Below the pieces are notes generated by a model. It was not told the origin of the DNA. It saw only the letters and a program-made list of their open reading frames with translations, and made no database searches. A DNA stretch of 64,000 bases from an uncultured Bacillota bacterium (GTDB lineage Bacteria > Bacillota_I > Bacilli_A > RFN20 > CAG-288): positions 124,001 through 188,000 of the forward strand of contig CASGEC010000004.1 of assembly GCA_949300365.1 (NCBI GenBank), read 5' to 3'. Made by a program: the position numbers and the translations under genes. Each line of letters opens with the position of its first letter. Position 1 is the stretch's first letter. Shown here piece after piece: positions 1-7,237 of the stretch.

Positions 1-1119
1 ATAGGTTCCAGGGATAGGGAAGAATAATTCTTCACTTGTGACATCAATTGATATGTTTACCGAAACATAGCCGAAAGAAAAATTTCCTTTCAGATTAGCA
101 TCGACGGAGTGTTTATAAAAATCTTTTGTCAAAGTCGGAGTCGAATAGCTCTGTCGCCACTCAATAACCGAATCCTCTGTATCAATAACGATGAAAGAAT
201 TGTTTGTGTTCCAAGAAATGATTTTTCCTTCTGTAAATTCATTTTCTGCTGGTTTATGTCCGACAGTTTCTCCGTAAATGTGAGCTAAGCCATACATTTC
301 GCTTTGATAATGGAATAGCATTTTTGTAGAAATATTTGGTAAATCAAAGCGATTGAAAGGAAAGACATCTTTGAAATAAACCATTGCTGCTGTTGCAGCA
401 CTCGAATAATCATAAATGGCCAGTGGTTGTTTAACGACTCCTCCGGCTAGGATATCGATATATGCTTCGGAGTCCGATTCCGATTGAATGAAGCCGATGC
501 AGTTGATTGTTCCAGAATTTGCAATGACAGATTCGTTGGACAGATTTAATTCAACATACATTCCACAGGTTGCGGACTGGGGACTCGCCCCACCGACTTG
601 ACCGCCGATATTCAGTGTTCCTCCTGATTCAATCGTCAAAGTCGGAACAATTTGTCCGCGATTGTCCCGACAGGTTTCCACTAGAATAGTATTCCTCATC
701 AGAGTGTAGTCACCATCGGAAAATCCGGAAGTCGTACTTGCCTTTAAATTGGCAAATTGATATTGCTCTCCTTCAACAGCGAAGGTTAAAGTGACATTTG
801 CGCCGATGGTGCAGGGATTATCGATAACAATCTGGTTCTCTTTCCACCACTGCTCGGGGTTCTCTGTTCCCTCTGGCATGACTTTCGGAACGACATAGAC
901 CGTCTGTGCTGTGCCAGAAGCCGCCTTTTGGTTCGCCACTTCCAGCGCTTTTTCAATTGAAGTGTAATAGGATTTGTCCGTGTTGATATAGCAAATCGGT
1001 TCCTCTTGTTTCAAAGAAATTTCTTGACTTTGATCCAAAGCGACAATCCAATGCGAAAAAGCAGTCAGAAATAACGCCGGAAGAAGAAAAAGGGCATACC
1101 AGAGTTTTTTTCTAGGCAT
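1..1119 (-). CDS. SipW-type secreted beta-rich surface protein, partial
   Basis: The first 373 residues are visible and the gene runs off the left edge without a stop. The start is ATG at 1119-1117, overlapping the previous gene's TAG by 8 nt. The N-terminus is basic (MPRKK), then hydrophobic, then carries AFSHWIV near residue 20, which matches the G-[FY]-x-x-[WF]-[VI]-[IV] motif of the other secreted proteins in this cluster. The body is rich in beta-forming and Asn/Gly/Thr residues, with stretches such as TLTIESGGTLNIGGQVGG that closely resemble TLTIESGATLN in the 841-residue protein at 1828-4353. I infer a paralogous surface protein with beta-solenoid-like segments, probably processed by the SipW-type peptidase at 15290-16252. 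The function is unknown and the C-terminus cannot be assessed. Confidence 0.75.
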   Translation of the reverse strand, partial: MPRKKLWYALFLLPALFLTAFSHWIVALDQSQEISLKQEEPICYINTDKSYYTSIEKALEVANQKAASGTAQTVYVVPKVMPEGTENPEQWWKENQIVIDNPCTIGANVTLTFAVEGEQYQFANLKASTTSGFSDGDYTLMRNTILVETCRDNRGQIVPTLTIESGGTLNIGGQVGGASPQSATCGMYVELNLSNESVIANSGTINCIGFIQSESDSEAYIDILAGGVVKQPLAIYDYSSAATAAMVYFKDVFPFNRFDLPNISTKMLFHYQSEMYGLAHIYGETVGHKPAENEFTEGKIISWNTNNSFIVIDTEDSVIEWRQSYSTPTLTKDFYKHSVDANLKGNFSFGYVSVNISIDVTSEELFFPIPGTY

Positions 1120-1791
1120 TGTCGTCAACCTCCGAGAAATCGACTCTTAATTGGAAAGGGATTTTTGGAGTAGCTTGAAGCTTTGGATACAAGGTTGAAA
1201 AGTCCTCAAACACAAATGCGAACTTCACATTCACGATAAAGTAACGCTCTGCCGTCGAGTCAGAGACATCCGGCAGATTGGCAATATTCATATAAGTCGT
1301 AAGGATGGGATTCTGCCATATTATTCGTTTTCCAAGCATTTCTTGAGTGGTGTTGGCATGCGAATAGTAGGCTTGAAAAGAAGTCGCTGAATTCAAGACA
1401 TCGGCCTCATCAGGAGCAAGAGCATGACTATAGGACAAGCGAAGGCGCAAAGGTAAAGTGTCATTGACAAACGGAAAAGGAGAATTCTTAGCCTGAAGCA
1501 AGGTAAGATTCAAATTCAGAGAGGCCGAAAAAAACGCCGTGTTTCCGACCGCGTCGTCCGCAATGAAACCTTTATCGCAAAAAGGTGAAAAGTAAAAATT
1601 GTCAATCGAACAATATTTCGATATCTGTTCGATTTCGTCTGCACCAACCGTCAGTCCATCAATGGATATTCCATAGGAAGATGAGATGGCCCATGAAGCA
1701 TAGCCAATACTAAAGATTGCTACAATTGCAAGGAATTGTCCCCCCCCGCAAACAATAGACGATGACGACGTGACCAGTGCTTTCGCTTCAT
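1112..1791 (-). pseudogene. SipW-type secreted protein, frameshifted in a G7 tract (off state or error)
   Basis: An AAGGAG ribosome site (1805-1810) precedes ATG at 1791. Reading from it gives MKRKHWSRRHRLLFAGG and then, directly after the G7 tract (C7 at 1741-1747 on the plus strand), a stop after 23 residues. Adding one G restores 226 codons: a hydrophobic segment LAIVAIFSIGYASWAIS, then a domain ending FVFEDFSTLYPKLQATPKIPF. That ending resembles VFANFNEAYPFLTDGEFNF in the 206-residue protein at 4350-4970. The gene length (680 nt) is one base short of a multiple of three, as this model predicts. The intact remainder argues against long-standing decay. Either the gene is phase-variable by slipped-strand mispairing and currently off, or one G was undercalled. 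Confidence 0.8.
1741..1747. repeat. C7/G7 homopolymer inside coding sequence
   Basis: Seven C on the plus strand lie about 45 nt inside the SipW-type gene 1112-1791. The following sequence is in frame only if one base is added, so tract length decides whether the full protein is made. Confidence 0.95.
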
Positions 1792-1827
1792 TTCTGTTAT
1801 GATACTCCTTAATAATAAGTTTTGCTA

Positions 1828-4353
1828 TTATGCTTTAATCCAAACTTGTAAATCTGAATCGAATTTCAAAAGAGATCCTCTAGAATAGAGGTTTTGGTTT
1901 CTGCGTGTAACAGATGCTGCTTCATATTGAGAAACCGTTCGGCGCAAATTTGAATAAGGAGTTTTTTGAGTTTTAATAATGCTGCCTGAAGTGGTGATTT
2001 TACTCGAATCAATTGCCGTCCATTTTCCTTCACTTCTTCCACCTTCAACTTCGGCTTGAATTGTAATGCTTCCGATATCAATATATGCAATAGTATTAAA
2101 TTTTGTCATATCTGTATTGATGCTACTAGGAATAGAGAATACATATTCCGAAACTTGAGCTTGTGCTTCAATAGTCACAGTCCCTGTTGTCACTTGTTCT
2201 TCATAATCTTTTGGTTCAGGCCAATCACCATAATCGCTACCTAAAAGTGAAGTCCGCGAAGATTGCCCATCTCCTACACCTGTCTGTACGATATTGGATG
2301 ACGTCACGGAGACAGGATATACAACAGTATCATTTTCTATTTTGGAGTATATTTTAGACACCGAATTGTAAATATATAAATCCGTCGTATCAAATGTCTC
2401 TTCAGAAACAAATTGATTTCGAAAATAATAATAAGTCTCATTATCTATTGTAATAGAATGAATATCTTCATTCTGCTGATCAATTGTTGTAATTGTGCCA
2501 CTAAGACTACCAATTTCATTCGTTGTCAAATAAATGGACTTTTCACCATTTGTTTGAAATACCCCCGTTCTGAAATTAAAGGTTGTCGCTCCTTCAATCA
2601 ATTTGGAATCGATCTCTTCTGAGCGGACAACCATCCCTGTCCGCGCATCCACTAGAGGTTGAATGACAAAACCACTCGTTGAAATATCCTCTACATCGGG
2701 ACGCGAAATTGCATCAGTTCCTCCTGTTGAAGCAAATTGCTGTGTTTGCTTACTGAAGCAATTAAAACTATTGGGTGAATTGACGCAAATATCGTTATAA
2801 GAATTATCTGATAGATTAAATAGTCCAGATAAAACGTGTTTGCCGTAACCATTCTCTCCAGTGTCTGTTTGAATATTTCCTAAAATTTGGATTCGTGCAT
2901 TATTGGAAAGGAGCCTATCGGTTTCTTCAATTTCATATTTTCGGTAATCATTACGGTTAAAATAGTATGGAGAATGACTGTCTTTTTTAAACGCCGTGTT
3001 ATAGTCTGGAGGCATTTCGGTTGGAGCGACAATTCCGCCATAGGATGTCCCACTGGCAATATTTATAGGGAGAAACATTGTCACTTTGCTTACGTAATCT
3101 ACGGAAGACAAAACGATTCGACTTCCTTTTTTCGCAAGCAACGATGATCCGGGCATAAACTGTAGAGTAAGAGGCAATCGAACCCTGGCATTTTGATTCA
3201 AAACAAAATGATAGTATGGAGGAATGATAAATTGAAATTGAGCCATATTGATGGTGGCGCTTAAGGGAGAAATGTTCAATTCAAGAGAAAGGCTGTTGAT
3301 AGTAATGTTGCCATCATATTCATAAGTCGAATTAAAGCCTGAGATATCTGCATTTCCTTGAGCAAATTCCGAAGTTGACTTCTTGAAATTGTTATAAGTG
3401 TCACGAGTGATCTTTCCGCCAGATTCGATTTGCATCAGCGAATTCCCATCATTGCCTATCAGATTCATGATAGTAGAATTTGTCGCTCCACCCGCATAAA
3501 GCATTGTTGCGCAAGACATTGACGCTGTGTCATAAAAGCACGTTTTGCAGCTAAGATATGGAACCGAATAAAGTGAAAAAGGCATTGTAGACATCCATGT
3601 TCTGCCGACTGTATTACCGCCTCCGTTGAAGTCTTCGACAACAAAAGCTGCTGAAATATGTCCATAGCAATCAATTTGTCCACGATGCCTTCCACTTTCA
3701 TTAATCGCCGAATCCAAGATATAACCGTAAGCGTTTAATGTAGCACCGGATTCTATTGTCAAAGTATGCCCATTTAAATCAAGAATAACAAAATCATCGA
3801 CAATGACCCCACCTGCATTCCCCGAGGACTTTGTTGAACCGATTTGCGCACCAACGCTGAGTGCCGACCCGTTTGTTATTGTCACATCACCCACCAATTT
3901 AATGGTATATAAGGGACCATTTTCATTGTATAAATCATTGATATTCTTTTGATTTTGTGTGTTCGAACTGTTTGATGAAAAGATACCGCCACTCAAAAAT
4001 TCCTGCTCATCGTATTGTATTTCTTGATCTTTATGAACAAAATGGACATTGCTATCAATGTTTAATATTTTATCTTTATAGCCTAAGGAAATAGTATTTG
4101 TCGAAGCAATGTAGCCATCATCCTCCTTTAATTTAGGGTAACTATTTGCAATGGCGCCTTTGTCATAAATAAAACTTGTTGACCCGGGTGAGCAATTATC
4201 AATGTATTTTGTCAGACCACTTGCATCATATGTAGTCAAAGGGACATTCGAATCAACAGACAATTCGCCGGAAATGACGAATTGTGAAAAACCAATTGTT
4301 GCGATTAGACATGCTGCTAACGCAATTGTTGCAAAGATAGTTCTTTTTCTCAT
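1828..4353 (-). CDS. Large SipW-type secreted beta-rich surface protein
   Basis: 841 residues. The N-terminus MRKRTIFATIALAACLIATIGFSQFVISGE is a basic-hydrophobic signal with the cluster motif GFSQFVIS. The rest is long, Asn/Ser/Thr-rich and predicted beta, with stretches like LDLNGHTLTIESGATLNAYG that are typical of beta-solenoid or pectate-lyase-like surface proteins. There is no LPXTG anchor or C-terminal membrane segment. The start overlaps the stop of the 206-residue gene by ATGA, so the two are probably translationally coupled. The gene is visibly AT-richer than the genes at 5-16 kb. No catalytic motif is recognisable. I infer an exported structural or adhesive protein handled by the SipW-type peptidase of the operon; its partner and substrate are unknown. 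Confidence 0.75.
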   Translation of the reverse strand: MRKRTIFATIALAACLIATIGFSQFVISGELSVDSNVPLTTYDASGLTKYIDNCSPGSTSFIYDKGAIANSYPKLKEDDGYIASTNTISLGYKDKILNIDSNVHFVHKDQEIQYDEQEFLSGGIFSSNSSNTQNQKNINDLYNENGPLYTIKLVGDVTITNGSALSVGAQIGSTKSSGNAGGVIVDDFVILDLNGHTLTIESGATLNAYGYILDSAINESGRHRGQIDCYGHISAAFVVEDFNGGGNTVGRTWMSTMPFSLYSVPYLSCKTCFYDTASMSCATMLYAGGATNSTIMNLIGNDGNSLMQIESGGKITRDTYNNFKKSTSEFAQGNADISGFNSTYEYDGNITINSLSLELNISPLSATINMAQFQFIIPPYYHFVLNQNARVRLPLTLQFMPGSSLLAKKGSRIVLSSVDYVSKVTMFLPINIASGTSYGGIVAPTEMPPDYNTAFKKDSHSPYYFNRNDYRKYEIEETDRLLSNNARIQILGNIQTDTGENGYGKHVLSGLFNLSDNSYNDICVNSPNSFNCFSKQTQQFASTGGTDAISRPDVEDISTSGFVIQPLVDARTGMVVRSEEIDSKLIEGATTFNFRTGVFQTNGEKSIYLTTNEIGSLSGTITTIDQQNEDIHSITIDNETYYYFRNQFVSEETFDTTDLYIYNSVSKIYSKIENDTVVYPVSVTSSNIVQTGVGDGQSSRTSLLGSDYGDWPEPKDYEEQVTTGTVTIEAQAQVSEYVFSIPSSINTDMTKFNTIAYIDIGSITIQAEVEGGRSEGKWTAIDSSKITTSGSIIKTQKTPYSNLRRTVSQYEAASVTRRNQNLYSRGSLLKFDSDLQVWIKA

Positions 4354-4970
4354 TTTACATCACCTCTCACTGAAAAATTGAACTCTCCATCAGTTAAAAA
4401 AGGATACGCTTCATTAAAATTAGCAAAGACAAAATCAACATCAATATGTGAAGAATAAGACGAAAGAGTAAAACTCACATCATAAGTAGAAGAATAAATA
4501 CCATTGCTATAAAACAAGTCTGACAGACCACCATAATTTACTTCACCAAGGGCAGAATCAGGATAAGAGTAATAAATCAACACATTAGAAATAAAATGAT
4601 TAAAAAACAGATTTCCGTTTTCTACTAAGTTTTGGTTTTTAGTACTATATGTCAGAGAAAAGTTCAAAACAGGAAAGGTTGAAACGTAATCAATGCTATC
4701 GTTTTCTTTAATATCGAGTCCGATAACAATATGTCCGTTTCGATTATATTGATTTCCTGTTTTAGGCAAGTACCCATTGTCACAATAAGTAAGTGAGGTG
4801 ATTTCTGTAATAGTAGCTAGATTTTGTATATCGACGACTTCATCCACATTCACTTGAACATTAAAAATATAGTCCGAGTTTTCCTGGGTAATGATAAATG
4901 TAGAAAAGCCAAGTCCTGTAAGACTTGATGTGCATAAACCAAAAATGGTCGCAATCTTCCACTTCTTCAT
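4350..4970 (-). CDS. SipW-type secreted protein, TasA/camelysin-like in architecture
   Basis: 206 residues. The signal region MKKWKIATIFGLCTSSLTGLGFSTFIITQE carries the GFSTFII motif and is followed by one beta-rich domain. The C-terminal stretch VDVDFVFANFNEAYPFLTDGEFNF matches the frameshifted neighbour at 1112-1791, so these two are paralogues. Length and layout resemble camelysin/TasA-type fibre or matrix proteins that need SipW for maturation, but sequence identity to TasA is not evident by eye. The gene overlaps the genes on both sides by 4 nt (ATGA). It is AT-rich compared with the upstream lipoprotein genes. Confidence 0.7.
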   Translation of the reverse strand: MKKWKIATIFGLCTSSLTGLGFSTFIITQENSDYIFNVQVNVDEVVDIQNLATITEITSLTYCDNGYLPKTGNQYNRNGHIVIGLDIKENDSIDYVSTFPVLNFSLTYSTKNQNLVENGNLFFNHFISNVLIYYSYPDSALGEVNYGGLSDLFYSNGIYSSTYDVSFTLSSYSSHIDVDFVFANFNEAYPFLTDGEFNFSVRGDVK

Positions 4971-6115
4971 CCTTCGACCTCCCAGTGGGCATAGAGGGTC
5001 AGCTGCTCGCCATAGATGGGAGTCAGGTCGGTGAACTGTCCGCTCAGGGCTTCATCCTCGGGGGAAGTGTACCATCCTGTGAATTCACGGCCATCGAGAC
5101 TAGGGATTCCGATTGTTTCGAAGCTAGTGTCACCGGTCAACGGGATATTGGTGCCGACCTCGAGGGAGGCCAGGAACTTGATGTTTTCGCCGCCGGCGAA
5201 GGTTCCGCCGTTGGCGTCGAAGTAGATGGTGCAATAGTGCTTCTCCTGTGTCGTCCCCGTACCTTTCATGGAGAAAAGCGGAGCTCCCCAGCCGGAGTCG
5301 GCCTTGTTGTAAACGTCTCCGGTCGTGGTGTTGAGATAATAGTCTCCCGTCACGCCGATTGTGGAAGAGGGAGTGACATCCCCGTAGTACCAATGGGACG
5401 ACTGGGGGCGAGGGATGCGAAGGATTGAGGTCGTCCCATCCGTGTAGGAGATGATGATTCCGTAATTTTCGTCATCGGACTGAATATCGGAATAGGAGAT
5501 GAAGGATATGCCAACTCCATCTTGGCTAGGAGGAATGGCAACGATTGTTGGATCACTTCCATCGGTATATGTGATGGTAATGAGGAAATTCTTTGTCTCT
5601 TCGTCATAAGTCGGAAAGATGGTAGCGATTCCAACGCCGTCCTTTCCGTCCTGAGCCTTGGGGATGGTGATGTCTCCGGAGGTCGTGCCATCGGTATAGG
5701 TGAAGACCAGGATGGTATTTCCAGTCTCTTCGTCCTGTTTCACGTCGACAGAGGAAATGCCTTTGCCATCTTCGCCTCTGAGGATAGGGAAGGAGAGGAC
5801 AGTCGGTTCGACAGTCGTATCGGTATAGGTGATGGTCAGGACGATCTCGTCATCGCTCAGCGTCGACTGGACATCCCGGATTCCGACGCCGTCCTTGCCG
5901 CTCAGGCCTTTGGGAAGGGTGACGACAAGGGGAGATTTCGTTTCATCGGTAAAGGTGATGGTCAAAACGGTGTCACCGTTTGGATCGGTCTCTGTCGCCA
6001 CGTTTTGAATCTGATAGCCTTCGTCTCCCCCGAAGATGAAGGAGCATGAGGAAAGCGAAGGCGCGGCCGTCACCAGCATCAGACTGGCAAGAAGCTTCAT
6101 AAATGTCTTTCTCAT
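4967..6115 (-). CDS. Lipoprotein with repeated DGKDG modules and C-terminal InlB-type repeat
   Basis: 382 residues. The signal ends in the lipobox LSSC near residue 23, so the protein should be a lipid-anchored surface lipoprotein. Four to five tandem units of about 40 residues follow, each built as V-L-T-I-T-Y-T-D-G-T, a short strand, I-P-K, then DGKDGVGI. Next comes a GDYYLNTTTGDVYNK module like those in collagen-like and tail-associated proteins. The C-terminus has IYFDANGGTFAGG...FTGWYTSPE...LTLYAHW, an InlB B-repeat (Listeria-Bacteroides repeat). RBS AGGAGG lies just before the ATG. It is a paralogue of the adjacent 369-residue gene. An extended extracellular stalk or binding role is inferred. 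Confidence 0.8.
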   Translation of the reverse strand: MRKTFMKLLASLMLVTAAPSLSSCSFIFGGDEGYQIQNVATETDPNGDTVLTITFTDETKSPLVVTLPKGLSGKDGVGIRDVQSTLSDDEIVLTITYTDTTVEPTVLSFPILRGEDGKGISSVDVKQDEETGNTILVFTYTDGTTSGDITIPKAQDGKDGVGIATIFPTYDEETKNFLITITYTDGSDPTIVAIPPSQDGVGISFISYSDIQSDDENYGIIISYTDGTTSILRIPRPQSSHWYYGDVTPSSTIGVTGDYYLNTTTGDVYNKADSGWGAPLFSMKGTGTTQEKHYCTIYFDANGGTFAGGENIKFLASLEVGTNIPLTGDTSFETIGIPSLDGREFTGWYTSPEDEALSGQFTDLTPIYGEQLTLYAHWEVEG

Positions 6116-6127
6116 TGCGCTTTCCTC

Positions 6128-7237
6128 CTAAGCATTATCGTACCAAGCATAGAGCATGAGGTTCCTCAAGACCGGCGTTGTGTCGCTGAAGCGACCGGCA
6201 TTGGGATCGCGATCCGGAGAGGTATACCAGCCCAAGAAGGACGCGTCTCCCCGGATGGGTTTCCCGATACTCTCTTCCAGGATTTCCAAAGGAAGATAGC
6301 TTCCTTCCTCAAGGAAGAATGTCATCGTTTCGGAACCCGTCTTGAGTTTCCCGCCCTGGGCATCGAAGGTCACGGAATAATAAGGGGAATTCTCTTCGAT
6401 CTGGTAACCGTCGATGGTGAGAAGAAGCTTCCACCGCCCCTCTTCCTTGGCATAGAAGTCTCCAGAGCGGATGTCGAGATAGAAATCCTCATCTTGACCG
6501 AGGCCGGAAGAGGGGACACCAACTCCCTGAAGCCAGCTCTGGGGTTTCGTGGCCGGAAGATCCAAATCCATTGTCGTTCCGTCGCTCATATAGAACGTAT
6601 AGGTGGTCGCATCCGCCGTGACATCGGTGATTTCGATTCTTTCGATCGTCGTCCCTTCTTTTCCGTCAGGGATGACAAAGACCGTGTCCGGGCTCTGGTC
6701 TTGATAATGGATCGTCACCCGGGTGCCGTCCTCATCTTTTTCGACTTCGAAGGAGGAAATCAGGTGGGAGGCATCCTGCCCATCCTTTCCCTTGGGGAGG
6801 GTCAGGATCGCGCTTTCCGTCCCATCCGAATAATGGAAGACGAGGGTCGTGTTGCCTTCACCGTCCCTTCCGACATCAAGTCCGGTGATGAGCCGTCCAT
6901 CCTCGCCCTTGCGGTTGGGGACACGGAGGATGGTCGGCTCCTTGTTCTCGTCGGTATAGGTGATGGTCAGGACGATCTCCTCGCCCTCGGGAACGGCCGT
7001 CACGTCCTTTATCGTCGCGCCGCTTTCGCCGTCTTCGCCCGTGGGGACGGTGAAGGTGAAGTCGGGGCGAGCGTCATCCCTAAAGGAGATGGTGACGACG
7101 GTATTCCCTTCGTTATCGATAGCGGAAGTGACATCCTCGATCATATAGGATTCCGTCGCACCGAAAATCAGGTCGCAGGAGGAAAGAGGAGCGGAAAGGA
7201 AGGCGATGGACAGAAGAAGAAGGATTCCCTTTTTCAT
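6128..7237 (-). CDS. Lipoprotein with repeated DG-type modules, paralogue of next gene
   Basis: 369 residues with the same order as the 382-residue neighbour: lipobox LSSC at about residue 21, several roughly 40-residue units (VVTISFRDD...TVPTGEDGESGATI; VLTITYTDE...VPNRKGEDGRLI; LVFHYSDGT...LPKGKDGQDAS), a DEDFYLDIRSGDFYAKEEGRW module, and an InlB-like end (VTFDAQGGKLKTG...FLGWYTSPDRD...LMLYAWYD). The two genes are a tandem duplication that has diverged. The start overlaps the beta-helix gene stop by ATGA, and a 12-nt gap separates it from the next lipoprotein gene. Surface display through the lipid anchor is expected. The ligand is unknown. Confidence 0.8.
   Translation of the reverse strand: MKKGILLLLSIAFLSAPLSSCDLIFGATESYMIEDVTSAIDNEGNTVVTISFRDDARPDFTFTVPTGEDGESGATIKDVTAVPEGEEIVLTITYTDENKEPTILRVPNRKGEDGRLITGLDVGRDGEGNTTLVFHYSDGTESAILTLPKGKDGQDASHLISSFEVEKDEDGTRVTIHYQDQSPDTVFVIPDGKEGTTIERIEITDVTADATTYTFYMSDGTTMDLDLPATKPQSWLQGVGVPSSGLGQDEDFYLDIRSGDFYAKEEGRWKLLLTIDGYQIEENSPYYSVTFDAQGGKLKTGSETMTFFLEEGSYLPLEILEESIGKPIRGDASFLGWYTSPDRDPNAGRFSDTTPVLRNLMLYAWYDNA

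Noticed and set aside
4967..7237. Reading the DGKDG lipoproteins as collagen-like
   Set aside because: There are no G-x-y triplet runs; the repeats are strand-rich units of about 40 residues that merely share GKDG turns.
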